Shown: positions 30,874 through 39,666 of the stretch, piece after piece
Layout: each line of letters opens with the position of its first letter
Position numbering within the stretch: the stretch's first letter is position 1
Made by a program: the position numbers and the translations under genes
Assembly: GCA_964599695.1 (NCBI GenBank)
Contig: CAZRGP010000015.1
Coordinates: forward strand, 1-46,784
DNA length: 46,784 nt
From: RUG11783 sp964599695
GTDB lineage: Bacteria; Bacillota; Clostridia; Oscillospirales; Ruminococcaceae
Reading direction: 5' to 3'
The notes under the pieces: generated by a model
The model's input: the letters and a program-made list of their open reading frames with translations, nothing else
Told to the model about the DNA's origin: nothing
Database searches by the model: none

Positions 30874-32547
30874 TCAATCCTTTTTGAGACGGACAAAGAC
30901 TGCGCCGTCCGCTTTCAGTACGTATCGGTCTCCCTCGTCCTGAAGGAACAGTGTTTGCTTTGAATCGCGGCCGAAACCTTTGGTGACAGCTTCCGTTTCG
31001 CTGATGACATCCAGACAGTACGGCATCTTGCTGCCTCCATGGAGAAGAACAGCTGTGACCCCGCCGTCTTTCAGCAAAAGTTCGATCTTATCTGCCATCT
31101 CCTTAACTGCTTTGTCTTCCGGATGATAGGTGCCCAGTGCTTTCAGCCATGCGGAATTCACCCCGGGTTCGCGGTACAGCTCTCCTGCGATCTGCGTGCG
31201 GTTTCTCTGCTGAATGACAAGGACTTCATTTCCGCAATAGGTTGTCTGCTTGAACTTCATCCCTTTCAGTGAAGCAGAAAAGGGAGGAATCTTTCCGATG
31301 AGGGATTTCGGTTTGGCTACGAGCCATCCGTCCTCATCTTTTTTCAGTGTGAATTTTACTTTGTTTACTTCCGTAGAGAGTTCGCCCTTATCATTGATAC
31401 GGAATTCGATGGAGCCAGAAAGTGTATCGTATTTTCTGATGCACTCCCGCGGATCGAAGGCAACGTACGTCTCCTTGAGTGGCTTTTTCTGATACCCGGC
31501 TTCTTTCAGATAGCAATTGAATAGATCCCTGGACAGCTGCCGTGACAGACCGGATCCCGTCTCGAAGTTTGTGAACACGATGACGCCGATCTTTTCCTCC
31601 GGAAGGAAGTCAAAAGCGGCATGCTGGTATGTAGTGTCGCCGCCGTGTCCCATGGTGGGGCCGGTGATATAATCCAAACTGAGAAAATGGTGCATGAGGC
31701 CGTATCCGACGCAAAAGGCTTCGTTATCCAGTTCATCGTGGATCTTCAGTGTTTTCATTGTCTGTATCGTTTCAGGTTTGTAAAGCCTTACACCGTTACA
31801 GATGCCGTCGTTCAGAATCAATTGCCCGATCTTCGTGAGTCCTCCCACAGTGGCGTATGTATGAGGGCCGGCAGGAAGCATGATGCTTCTCATATCGATG
31901 GCTTTTTTACCTTTTTTATCGTAGCAGCGGGCGATCCGGTCGCTTACTTCCGGGGGAAGGTTATCCTCATGCATGGTGTACAGTTCAATGCCGAGGGGGT
32001 CCAGGATGCAGCTTTTTATGAAATCATAGTACTTCATCCCGGTGATGCGTTCCTCGATAACTCCCAGCAGGGTATACCCGACATTGGAATAGGCGAACAT
32101 CTTTCCAGGTTTAGCGGTCCGATATGTTTCTTTCATCGCGGCGATGATATCGTCGTAGGATCCCTTGTCACTGATCATGAAAGGGAGCAGGTCACACTGG
32201 ATCCCCGCCCGGTGCATAAGCAGATCCCCGATGATCACAGGATACTCACCGATCCTGCTTTTGATGGAAAACTCGGGAATGTACTTTGTGATCGGGTCGT
32301 CGAGACTGAGTTTGCCGTCTTCGATCAGCCTGAAGATCCCCAATGCAGTGAACACCTTGGTATTGGAACCGATCATAAAAAGACTGTCCGCCTGGGGAAC
32401 GAGTTTCTTCTTTTTATCGATGAAGCCGTCACGGAAGGAATAAAGGATCTTCTCGTTATTGAAGATCACCGCGCTGATAGCACCTTTGTTTTTTCCTTTG
32501 ACTCCTTTTCGAAATGTTTCATTCAAGGCAGCAGAATAGTCCGCCAT
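30874..32547 (-). CDS. Serine beta-lactamase-like hydrolase, paralogue 1
   Basis: The 557-residue protein of the class C beta-lactamase/esterase family (PF00144) has nucleophile Ser61 and Lys64 in the SNTK motif, Tyr153 in AYSNVGYTL, and GHGGDTTYQHA in the third motif position. A C-terminal beta-rich domain of about 200 residues follows. There is no signal peptide, so it is probably cytosolic, unlike penicillin-targeting relatives. It shares length and layout with the next two genes and is 37 bases downstream of paralogue 2 with its own AGGAGG, so the two are one operon. Likely activity is hydrolysis of an ester or peptide; substrate unknown. Confidence 0.87.
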   Translation of the reverse strand: MADYSAALNETFRKGVKGKNKGAISAVIFNNEKILYSFRDGFIDKKKKLVPQADSLFMIGSNTKVFTALGIFRLIEDGKLSLDDPITKYIPEFSIKSRIGEYPVIIGDLLMHRAGIQCDLLPFMISDKGSYDDIIAAMKETYRTAKPGKMFAYSNVGYTLLGVIEERITGMKYYDFIKSCILDPLGIELYTMHEDNLPPEVSDRIARCYDKKGKKAIDMRSIMLPAGPHTYATVGGLTKIGQLILNDGICNGVRLYKPETIQTMKTLKIHDELDNEAFCVGYGLMHHFLSLDYITGPTMGHGGDTTYQHAAFDFLPEEKIGVIVFTNFETGSGLSRQLSRDLFNCYLKEAGYQKKPLKETYVAFDPRECIRKYDTLSGSIEFRINDKGELSTEVNKVKFTLKKDEDGWLVAKPKSLIGKIPPFSASLKGMKFKQTTYCGNEVLVIQQRNRTQIAGELYREPGVNSAWLKALGTYHPEDKAVKEMADKIELLLKDGGVTAVLLHGGSKMPYCLDVISETEAVTKGFGRDSKQTLFLQDEGDRYVLKADGAVFVRLKKD

Positions 32548-32584
32548 AGTGTATATCCTCCTTTGGTTTCCTTTCAGATCTTTC

Positions 32585-34261
32585 TTATTGAACGGTGCGT
32601 TCGAGGGTCAGGCCCATAACGGTCAGCGTAAATCGCCCGTCTTTCTTTCCGAGAAATACCGTTTCTTTCATATTTCTCCCGAAACCCTTGACGATGGCCT
32701 CTGTGTCATTGACCGCGGAGAGATAGAGCAGGTTATCCACGTTTTCGATCGTAAGGGAGAGGACCAGTTTTCCGTCCCTGAGAGAAAGCTCAGCTTTCTC
32801 GATCGCCCAGTCATAGGTGTTGTCAGGGTAGAGATAGGTTCCGAGTGCATCCAGCCACAGAGGGGAAACTAGGGGTTCCTCATACTGCTGCCCTATAGCA
32901 GTTTTCACTCCTGCCTGTTCCGCGATCAGGACCGGAGTTCCGCAGTAGGATGTCTGGCATAAACGGGTGTTGCGAAGCGGTCCTGGAAGGCGTTTTCCTT
33001 CGGAAGCATCCGGAAGGGGGAAGGGCTTCAGCCATCCCTGATTATCGAGACGGAGCAAGAGCGGTGTCCCGGCGAAATTCGTGACCAGCTGTCCTTTTTC
33101 GGAGACGGTGAAGTCAAGGGGACCGAACATGGTATCGTACTTCTTTACATACCGGGTGGGGTCGAATGTAGGATAACCGGCTCTCTTCCTGGTCTTTTTC
33201 GTGAAGCCCAATTCACCGAGATAGGTATCGAACAGGTCACTTTCGACCGCATTGACGACTGGACGTGCGGTCTCGAAGTTGGAGAAGACGATGATCCCGG
33301 CCTTACTGTCCGAAAGAAGGTCAAAACTGGAGTGATGGTACACGGTGGCTCCTCCGTGCCCTATGGCCTGTTCGGTCACATAGGAGGGATTGAACCTGCG
33401 GTAATAGAGTCCATATCCGACGATCGCCAGTTCCTTGTCCCATTCATCCTGGATCTTCAGTGTCCTCATCCGCTGAAGGGTCTCTTTTTTGTACAGGCGC
33501 TTTCCCTTGTATACGCCATCGTTCATGAACAGCTGTCCGATCTTTGCAAGGCTCTCCAGCGTCGTGTATGTGCTGGAACCTGCGGGGACCAGAACTCCCA
33601 GGGGATCGATCACGCGTTTGCCGTTTCGATCATAGGACCTGGCGACGCGGTCGCGGACCGATTCCGGGAGATCTTCCTCTCTTTGGAAATATACTTCCAT
33701 ATCGAGGGGCGAGAGCAGCTTTTCCTGCAAGAATTCGGGATAGGGGATTCCGCTTGCCCGTTCGATGATGATCCCGAGGAGGGTGTATCCGAGGTTGGAG
33801 TAGGAGAACATGGTCCCGGGTACGCTGGTCCGGTAAGTGTCCTTCAGAGCGTCGATGATATCGGTGTAATGGTAGTGGCTGCCGGATATGTACGGATACA
33901 GGTCACATTGGATCCCGGCACGGTGCATGAGGAGGTTCTCGACCGTGATCTCGTATTCACCGATCCTGCTCTTTACCGAAAATTCAGGAATATATTTTGT
34001 GATGGGATCCTCGAGTTTCAGCACACCGTTTTCAACGAGTCGGAAAATGCCAAGTGAAGTCAGTACCTTGGTGTTGGAACCGATCATGAATAGGCTGTCC
34101 TCCCTGGGAGGAAGCCTTTTTTCTTTGTCGATCCATCCGTCATGGAAAGAGAAAAGGATCTTTTCATCGTCAAATATTACAGCGCTGATCGCTCCCTTGT
34201 TTTTACCTTTGATCTTCCTGCGGAACTGTTCCTCCAAAACCGCGGATATATCTGCCATCAT
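32585..34261 (-). CDS. Serine beta-lactamase-like hydrolase, paralogue 2
   Basis: The 558-residue paralogue of the flanking two genes keeps SNTK, YSNLGYTLLG and GHGGATVYHH. Its C-terminal half has diverged most, where PDASEGKRLPGPLRN replaces the KSLIGK-type segment of the others. There is no signal peptide. Two adjacent ATG codons begin it; AAAGGAG lies seven bases upstream. It has its own promoter and heads the two-gene operon with paralogue 1. Confidence 0.87.
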   Translation of the reverse strand: MMADISAVLEEQFRRKIKGKNKGAISAVIFDDEKILFSFHDGWIDKEKRLPPREDSLFMIGSNTKVLTSLGIFRLVENGVLKLEDPITKYIPEFSVKSRIGEYEITVENLLMHRAGIQCDLYPYISGSHYHYTDIIDALKDTYRTSVPGTMFSYSNLGYTLLGIIIERASGIPYPEFLQEKLLSPLDMEVYFQREEDLPESVRDRVARSYDRNGKRVIDPLGVLVPAGSSTYTTLESLAKIGQLFMNDGVYKGKRLYKKETLQRMRTLKIQDEWDKELAIVGYGLYYRRFNPSYVTEQAIGHGGATVYHHSSFDLLSDSKAGIIVFSNFETARPVVNAVESDLFDTYLGELGFTKKTRKRAGYPTFDPTRYVKKYDTMFGPLDFTVSEKGQLVTNFAGTPLLLRLDNQGWLKPFPLPDASEGKRLPGPLRNTRLCQTSYCGTPVLIAEQAGVKTAIGQQYEEPLVSPLWLDALGTYLYPDNTYDWAIEKAELSLRDGKLVLSLTIENVDNLLYLSAVNDTEAIVKGFGRNMKETVFLGKKDGRFTLTVMGLTLERTVQ

Positions 34262-34293
34262 CCTGCTCCTTTCATCTACTTGCGATTAAGGAT

Positions 34294-34322
34294 ATTATAT
34301 TAGCGCTTTAAATTGAAAACAA
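34294..34322 (-). promoter_or_regulatory. Promoter of hydrolase paralogue 2
   Basis: On the minus strand TTGTTT (34317-34322) and TATAAT (34294-34299) are 17 bases apart. The segment AAAGC..TAATATAAT is shared with the promoter of paralogue 3, so the promoter was copied with the gene. Confidence 0.6.
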
Positions 34323-34351
34323 GGATGGAAATGACATTGTGGCTTATCCAT

Positions 34352-34384
34352 AAAAAAAGCATGTCCTGCGGGGCAGAACATGCC
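34352..34384 (-). terminator. Terminator of hydrolase paralogue 3
   Basis: The stem GCATGT-CTGC pairs with GCAG-ACATGC (34359-34383, one mismatch). On the minus strand it is followed by TTTTTTT (34352-34358). It separates paralogue 3 from the operon of paralogues 2 and 1. Confidence 0.85.
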
Positions 34385-34443
34385 TGGATCGTATATGTGA
34401 TCCGAAAAAGTCTTGCGAAGAATACCATAGGGAAAAGAGAGAA

Positions 34444-36117
34444 CTATTTGATCTTTCTCACTGCAGTAACGCCGTCGATGCTCAGTTCATACGTGTCGCC
34501 GACTTTCCTGAGAAAAGCGGTCTGATTGGTATTTCTTCCGAATCCTTTGACGGTCGCTTCCGTTTCGTTGACGACATCCAGATAGTATTGAATAACCGAT
34601 CCTTCTTCGTGCACCGCAACGACGATTCCTCCGTCCTGCAGTTTCAGGATCGCCTTGTCGAATAGTCCTTTAAACCGTTTGTCGACCGTTTTATAGGTGC
34701 CGAGAGCTTTCAGCCAGGTGGAGTTGACTCCGGGCTCACGGTAAAGATCTCCGATCGCTCCCCGCGACCCTCTTTGTTCCAGGAGGAGTATCTCGCGTCC
34801 TAAGTAGGTGGCCTGTTTGAATTTGAGGCCTTTCAGAGAGTTGGAGAGAGGGGGCAGTTTTCCGATCAGGGACTTCGGAGAAGCGACGAGCCATCCTTCT
34901 GCATTCTTTTTCAGTGTGAATGTGATTTTCTGCAGGACTGTGGTGAGTTGCCCTTTGTTGTCAACCTTGAAACGGATGGGACCGGCGACGGAGTCATAAC
35001 TTTTAACGTAATCCTTAGGATCGAAGGGGACATATTTCTCATTCGTCTTCTTTTTGAGGGGGAATCCCGCTTCCTTCAGGTAACTGTTGAAGAGATCCTT
35101 CGTAAGTTTTCTTGAAAGCCCGCTTCCGGTGAGGAAGTTGGTAAAGACAATGACGCCGATCTTCTCATCAGGGAGGAAATCGAAGGAAGAGTGGTGGTAC
35201 AGCGTGTCTCCGCCGTGTCCCAGTATACGTCCCGTCTCATAATCCAGAGACATTCCGTGGTGGATGAGGCCGTATCCGACGACAGCCATCTCATTGTCCA
35301 GCTCATCCATCACCTTCAGGGTCTTCATCAGCTGTATGGTCTCCGGTTTGTAGAGCTGTACTTCACCGAGGCGCCCGTCGTTCATGAGAAGCTGGCCGAT
35401 CTTCGCAAGATCGCCGATCCTGGTATAGGTATTGCTGCCGGCAGGAAGCATGGTGCCCAGGGTGTCTAAGGTGTGCTTTCCTTTCTTGTCGTAACTTCTG
35501 GCGATACGTTCGGAAACGCTGGAGGGAAGTTCATTCTCCCTTAAGAAATACACTTCCATCCCGAGGGGGGCGAAGAGCACCTCCTGCAGGAAATCCGTGT
35601 ATTTTTTACCGCTTGCCCGTTCCAGAACGATGCCCAGGAGAGTGTATCCCAGATTGGAATAGGAGAACATGGTTCCGGGTACACTTGTCATATAGGTCTC
35701 TTTCAGCCCGTCTATGATATCGGTATATGTGTGTTTCGTACCTACGATGTATTCGTACAGGTCGCACTGGATCCCTGCTCTGTGCATGAGGAGATTCTCG
35801 ATGGTGATCGTATAATCTCCGATCCTGCTCTTTACGGAAAATTCGGGGATAAATTTGGTAATGGGATCATCAAGGGACAGTTTCCCGTCTTCATAGAGCC
35901 GGAAGATACCCAGGGCTGTCATCACCTTGGTGTTGGAACCGATCATAAAGAGACTGTCGTCTTTCGGCGCAAGTTTCTTCTCTTTGTCGATGAATCCGTC
36001 ATAGAAGGAATACAGGATCTTCTCGTTATCAAAGATCACCGCGCTGACAGCGCCTTTGTTCTTCCCTTTGACTCCTTTGGCAAACGCTTCATTCAGCGCT
36101 GCGGTGTAGTCTGCCAT
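34444..36117 (-). CDS. Serine beta-lactamase-like hydrolase, paralogue 3
   Basis: The 557-residue protein is very similar to paralogue 1 across the whole length (both begin MADY.AALNE.F.KGVKGKNK). The catalytic motifs SNTK, YSNLGYTLLG and GHGGDTLYHH are present. There is no signal peptide. It has its own promoter and terminator. The three-gene array arose by tandem duplication; paralogue 3 resembles paralogue 1 more than its direct neighbour in several C-terminal segments (KSLIGK, LKGLKFKQ/LKGMKFKQ). Confidence 0.87.
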   Translation of the reverse strand: MADYTAALNEAFAKGVKGKNKGAVSAVIFDNEKILYSFYDGFIDKEKKLAPKDDSLFMIGSNTKVMTALGIFRLYEDGKLSLDDPITKFIPEFSVKSRIGDYTITIENLLMHRAGIQCDLYEYIVGTKHTYTDIIDGLKETYMTSVPGTMFSYSNLGYTLLGIVLERASGKKYTDFLQEVLFAPLGMEVYFLRENELPSSVSERIARSYDKKGKHTLDTLGTMLPAGSNTYTRIGDLAKIGQLLMNDGRLGEVQLYKPETIQLMKTLKVMDELDNEMAVVGYGLIHHGMSLDYETGRILGHGGDTLYHHSSFDFLPDEKIGVIVFTNFLTGSGLSRKLTKDLFNSYLKEAGFPLKKKTNEKYVPFDPKDYVKSYDSVAGPIRFKVDNKGQLTTVLQKITFTLKKNAEGWLVASPKSLIGKLPPLSNSLKGLKFKQATYLGREILLLEQRGSRGAIGDLYREPGVNSTWLKALGTYKTVDKRFKGLFDKAILKLQDGGIVVAVHEEGSVIQYYLDVVNETEATVKGFGRNTNQTAFLRKVGDTYELSIDGVTAVRKIK

Positions 36118-36154
36118 GTTTCTGCCCCCTCTTGATTAGACTATGTTTTCTCTA

Positions 36155-36183
36155 ATTATATTAATGCTTTAAAACGTTTTCAA
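36155..36183 (-). promoter_or_regulatory. Promoter of hydrolase paralogue 3
   Basis: On the minus strand TTGAAA (36178-36183) and TATAAT (36155-36160) are 17 bases apart. GAGGGGG lies before the ATG. Confidence 0.75.
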
Positions 36184-36206
36184 CATTTGAAGGGCATATC
36201 GCAGGA

Positions 36207-36250
36207 TTCCACGCTGGTAGAATGCGTGGGAAATACTGCAGTGATATAAT
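36207..36250 (+). promoter_or_regulatory. Extended -10 promoter with overlapping dyad
   Basis: TGATATAAT (36242-36250) is an extended -10 box for the MFS-like operon. Just upstream, in the -35 region, is the inverted repeat TTCCACGC/GCGTGGGAA (36207-36232), a possible operator. Confidence 0.5.
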
Positions 36251-36276
36251 GACCTCAAATGAGGGGAGGGAAAGAG

Positions 36277-37290
36277 ATGCTGCTTCTTGCCAACGCGATC
36301 GCGCATTTTTGTGTGGACGGTCTGTGTGCCGCCACACTTTACGGCAGGATCCCGGATGTCACACTGCTGCTGGTCCTGATCTACAACGCGCTCGCTTTCT
36401 CCACTCAGTGCGCCGTAGGGCTCTGGGCAGACAGACTTGGGGATCAGCGATGGGCGGAACTGGGTTCTGCGGTCCTCCTCTGTTCCGGATGGGCTCTTCC
36501 GTGTCCCCCTCTGATAAGGGTGATCCTGATCGGTCTGGGCAACAGTCTTTTTCACGTCACGGGCGGGATCATGACGCTGCGCCGATGCAGGGGCCGCTCC
36601 TCGGACCTCGGCCTTTTCGTAGCTCCGGGTGCTCTTGGACTGTCACTTGGAGTCCTGTATCCGTCACTCGCGGGATTCTTCTTCTGCGGACTGATCGTAT
36701 GTACCGCCGCTGCCTTCTTTCTGGAACCGAAAGAGGCAGGGGAGAAGATCAGGGAAGAGACAGAGCAGCCGGACTGGATCTCCATGATCCTCCTCACCGC
36801 CGCAGTGGCGGTGCGCGCTATCGGCGGTTCAGCCGTCGTATTCCCCTGGAAGAGCGGCGCTCTGCTCACTGTACTGATGACCCTCTTCGTGGTGGCCGGG
36901 AAGATGCTGGGCGGATATGTGTGCGACAGGATCGGTACAGTGAAGACAGCCATAGTCTCCATAGTTCCCGCGTCTGTACTCATCGCGCTTTTCTCCCGTT
37001 ACGCGGCTCCTTCTATCGCGGGACAGTTTTTCGTCAATCTCACCATGCCTGTGACGCTTTGGATGATGTACCGCTGTATGCCGTACGCTCCGGGGCTGGC
37101 TTTCGGACTTGCGGCTTCCGCGCTGTTCCCCGGAACGTTGGCTGGTCAGCTTATGACGCTTACGGGAGCGGCGCTGTGGATATTTGTAATGGTAAGTTTT
37201 CTTTTCGGACTGTTTGCCATAATACAGTCGGAAAAGCGATATAGATCGAAAAAAACGCATAAACCTGAACAGGGAGGTACAAACTCATGA
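36277..37290 (+). CDS. MFS-like membrane transporter
   Basis: The 337-residue polytopic protein has about 10-11 spans. Two MFS loop-2/8 motifs are visible, GLWADRLGD in the N-half and GGYVCDRIG in the C-half, supporting a major-facilitator fold. It is shorter than the usual 400-residue, 12-span members. The ATG at 36277 was chosen because GGGGAGGG lies six bases upstream; an earlier ATG at 36259 overlaps that site. It overlaps the next small gene by four bases. Substrate unknown. Confidence 0.7.
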   Translation: MLLLANAIAHFCVDGLCAATLYGRIPDVTLLLVLIYNALAFSTQCAVGLWADRLGDQRWAELGSAVLLCSGWALPCPPLIRVILIGLGNSLFHVTGGIMTLRRCRGRSSDLGLFVAPGALGLSLGVLYPSLAGFFFCGLIVCTAAAFFLEPKEAGEKIREETEQPDWISMILLTAAVAVRAIGGSAVVFPWKSGALLTVLMTLFVVAGKMLGGYVCDRIGTVKTAIVSIVPASVLIALFSRYAAPSIAGQFFVNLTMPVTLWMMYRCMPYAPGLAFGLAASALFPGTLAGQLMTLTGAALWIFVMVSFLFGLFAIIQSEKRYRSKKTHKPEQGGTNS

Positions 37291-37472
37291 AAAAACTTGC
37301 ACAGATCAGCCTGCTGCTGATCCTTTCGGTGGTGTTCGCTGTTCCCGCTATGGCGGATGTGGCTCCGCTTCCGGAGCCGGTAGACTCCGGCGGGGTATTC
37401 TTCATCGTTCTCGGAGTGGTGATCATCGCGGCGGTGGTCCTGTATTTCGTGATCAAAAAGCGGAAAAAATGA
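37287..37472 (+). CDS. Small exported single-span protein
   Basis: The 61-residue protein has a signal peptide (MKKLAQISLLLILSVVFAV, cleavage probably after AMA) and a short Pro/Asp-rich outside loop, DVAPLPEPVDSGG. One transmembrane helix and a KKRKK tail follow. It overlaps both neighbours by four bases, so the three genes are tightly co-translated. It is probably a partner of the MFS-like protein. No known family is recognised. Confidence 0.65.
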   Translation: MKKLAQISLLLILSVVFAVPAMADVAPLPEPVDSGGVFFIVLGVVIIAAVVLYFVIKKRKK

Positions 37473-37780
37473 TACGGATCGCGCTGGCGTGCCTGCTGAC
37501 TGTACTCATTGAGACGGCTTTCCTTTATATCGTAGGTTTTCGCACGCTCTATGCGGGAACAGTCGTGGTTTGCGCAAATGTGATCACAAATCTGCTTGTC
37601 AATCTGTGCCTGGCCATTACGGGTCTGTACGGCGTTCTCATCCTGGCAGTGCTGGAGTCTCTGGCAGTAGGCGCGGAATATGGGATCTATGTATCCGCTT
37701 TCGGCAGGGAAGAAAAACTGTTTATAAAGACCCTGGCAGCAAACGTGATCAGTTTTCTGTCAGGGTTTCTCTTTTTCTGA
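37469..37780 (+). CDS. Small polytopic membrane protein
   Basis: The 103-residue, mostly hydrophobic protein has about three to four spans and a short charged loop, GREEKLFIK. It is the third gene of the coupled operon with the MFS-like and single-span proteins (four-base overlap upstream). A cytoplasmic catalytic domain is absent, so a channel, chaperone or assembly role is possible. No family recognised. Confidence 0.6.
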   Translation: MIRIALACLLTVLIETAFLYIVGFRTLYAGTVVVCANVITNLLVNLCLAITGLYGVLILAVLESLAVGAEYGIYVSAFGREEKLFIKTLAANVISFLSGFLFF

Positions 37781-37817
37781 TCGGGCTGCAGAGTAAAACT
37801 AAGAAAGAAGGACCGTT

Positions 37818-38741
37818 ATGATCAATATCCGTTATTTTCTGACCCATCTCACCCTCAGACATGGCAGAAGAAGATCCAGGAAGAAGGGAGAGCTGCTGGG
37901 GGAACGATTCCTGATCCAGAGGGAGAGAAAAAGAAGGGTCGAAGTCTTCCTTTACCGCCCGGATACTGCGGTTACAGAGAAAAAGCCTGTGCTGTTCAAC
38001 ATACACGGCGGTGCGTGGGTCGCGGGGGATGCGACCGGTGAAGATTCCCTTTGCAGGCATCTGTGCGATGCTCTCGGCGCGTTTGTAGTGAATATCAACT
38101 ACACAAAGGCGGATGACCGGCCTTTCCCGTACATGCAGTATGAGGTGTTCGACACGGTCCGCTGGTTCTGGGATCACGCGGATGAGTATGGCCTGGATAA
38201 GGAAAGATTCTCCGTTATCGGGTACAGTGCGGGAGCGAATCTCGCCGCCGGGACAGCGTTCCTGATCAAAGATGCCGGAATATCCCTGAACAGTCTGGCC
38301 CTGGGTTATCCGTTCCTGGATTTCCGTGAAGTGGAGGAACTGGTCGCCGGAAAGGTGAACAAGCGCACGATCGATGTGATGAGGGACATTTTCTTTAACC
38401 GGGGAACGGATCTTTCCGATATCATTTACAGTCCTCTCGCGGCGGATAATGAGGAACTAGCCGGCTATCCTCCGACGCTCATCATCGGATGTGAGAAAGA
38501 CGGTTTCGGACTGTATCCCCATGCTGCGGCATACCGGGACAAACTGGATAAGGCGGGAGTTCGGGCGGAACTGATCTCCTATTCCGAGGCGGTCCACGGA
38601 TTCCTGGAATACTACTGGCCGGAATTCCGGGGGTCATTCTCGGAAGAGCAGAAGCAGTACAGAGACGATGCCTTTGAGAGGATCATTTCATGGCTCAAAG
38701 AAGAATGGAAAAAGACAGGGAACGTGTCTGAGGATACCTGA
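37818..38741 (+). CDS. Alpha/beta hydrolase, HSL-type esterase
   Basis: The 307-residue esterase/lipase has the oxyanion motif NIHGGAWVAGDA, the nucleophile Ser in GYSAGANLA (about residue 136), a likely acid in GCEKDGF and the His in VHGFLEYYW. This is the hormone-sensitive-lipase group (alpha/beta hydrolase fold 3). There is no signal peptide, so it is cytosolic. AAGGA precedes the ATG. It follows the MFS-like operon by 37 bases and may be co-transcribed. Substrate probably a short-chain ester or acylated sugar. Confidence 0.87.
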   Translation: MINIRYFLTHLTLRHGRRRSRKKGELLGERFLIQRERKRRVEVFLYRPDTAVTEKKPVLFNIHGGAWVAGDATGEDSLCRHLCDALGAFVVNINYTKADDRPFPYMQYEVFDTVRWFWDHADEYGLDKERFSVIGYSAGANLAAGTAFLIKDAGISLNSLALGYPFLDFREVEELVAGKVNKRTIDVMRDIFFNRGTDLSDIIYSPLAADNEELAGYPPTLIIGCEKDGFGLYPHAAAYRDKLDKAGVRAELISYSEAVHGFLEYYWPEFRGSFSEEQKQYRDDAFERIISWLKEEWKKTGNVSEDT

Positions 38742-38775
38742 ACACAAAGTTGTACGGACAATCGCTAAAAAATAG

Positions 38776-38804
38776 TTGAATTGTACATTAATTTTGTGTA
38801 TAAT
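38776..38804 (+). promoter_or_regulatory. Promoter of the FMN reductase gene
   Basis: TTGAAT (38776-38781) and TATAAT (38799-38804) are 17 bases apart. GAGG precedes the ATG at 38840. Confidence 0.8.
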
Positions 38805-38839
38805 CAACAATTATTGTAGCAACTATGTGAGGCAATTCT

Positions 38840-39454
38840 ATGAAAAAGATACTATTTATCGATGTTTGTGACAGACCGGAATCCAGAACAAGGATCCTTG
38901 CAGAACATCTTTTGACTTGTCTTGACGGGGAAGTGACCCGCCTTGACCTTTTCCGTGATCCTGTATATCCGCTGAATATAGAGGCGATCCGTCAGAGAAA
39001 GAGCTGCGCTGCATGCGGAAGCTGTGAAGGGCAGGGGCTCGAATATGCCAGACAATTTGCAGATGCGGATATCATTGTGATCGCTGCCCCGGTATGGAAT
39101 CTGTCCTTCCCGTCTGTTCTCATGGCTTATTGCGAGAACATCGTGGAAGACGGCATTACGATGCGCCTTGATGAGAGCGGCAACATGACGGGGCTCTGCA
39201 AGGCGGAGAAATTCTATTATGTCACAGCGACCGGATTCCGCAACCTGAACCCCGTATTCGGCTACGGCTATCTGAAATCCCTCTTCTCCCAGCTCGGTAT
39301 CCATTCCTCTGAATGCTTCAGCGCGGACGGACTGGATCTCCCCGGAGCGGATGAGGAGGCGATCCTGAACAGCTGCAAACGCGAAATGGACGCGTCATTC
39401 CGTTTCCCGGACCGCGGAACAGGTTCTGTCGTTCCCACGGAATCCACAAAATAA
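38840..39454 (+). CDS. FMN-dependent NAD(P)H oxidoreductase, AzoR-like
   Basis: The 204-residue flavodoxin-fold protein begins with the FMN phosphate-binding strand-loop KKILFIDVCDRPESRTRILA. It has the typical APVWNLSFPSVLMAYCENIV helix and the later TATGFRN segment of the azoreductase/NAD(P)H-quinone reductase family. Such enzymes reduce quinones, azo or nitro compounds with FMN. CAACGSCEG is an unusual Cys cluster after the second strand, not seen in classical AzoR; a redox or metal role is possible. It stands alone with its own promoter. Confidence 0.82.
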   Translation: MKKILFIDVCDRPESRTRILAEHLLTCLDGEVTRLDLFRDPVYPLNIEAIRQRKSCAACGSCEGQGLEYARQFADADIIVIAAPVWNLSFPSVLMAYCENIVEDGITMRLDESGNMTGLCKAEKFYYVTATGFRNLNPVFGYGYLKSLFSQLGIHSSECFSADGLDLPGADEEAILNSCKREMDASFRFPDRGTGSVVPTESTK

Positions 39455-39523
39455 ACCACAGGTTTATTGGCTCACGGAACGGTCCGTGATATATTAAAGG
39501 AAATCAGAGAAAGGAGCATATCG

Positions 39524-39637
39524 ATGTACGAGCTCATCCGTTCATACAATATGAGAACCCATGCGATGTCCGCTGCAGTCTGCAGGACCCGGACCGTACT
39601 ATACCCATGCTCTTTTCCGGACATATCGATCAGCTGA
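39524..39637 (+). CDS. Possible 37-residue small protein with its own terminator
   Basis: ATG at 39524 is preceded by AAAGGAG at normal distance. The peptide starts MYELIRSYNMRTHAMSAAV, with no membrane segment, and contains two Cys. A strong terminator follows 30 bases after the stop codon, before the XRE regulator. The set of ribosome site, frame and terminator looks like an independent small gene or a leader-peptide attenuator for the regulator. No family recognised. Confidence 0.4.
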   Translation: MYELIRSYNMRTHAMSAAVCRTRTVLYPCSFPDISIS

Positions 39638-39666
39638 AAGCCGCTGACCGAATCAGACAGCTGCCG

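Noticed and set aside
31621..34057. Long plus-strand open frames antisense to the serine hydrolases
   Set aside because: They mirror the codon pattern of genuine minus-strand genes with SNTK/YSN/HGG motifs and have no recognisable domain.
36222..37244. A 340-codon frame overlapping the MFS-like gene in another phase
   Set aside because: Arg/Ser-rich composition and no ribosome site; the other phase gives a proper polytopic membrane protein with GGGGAGGG upstream.
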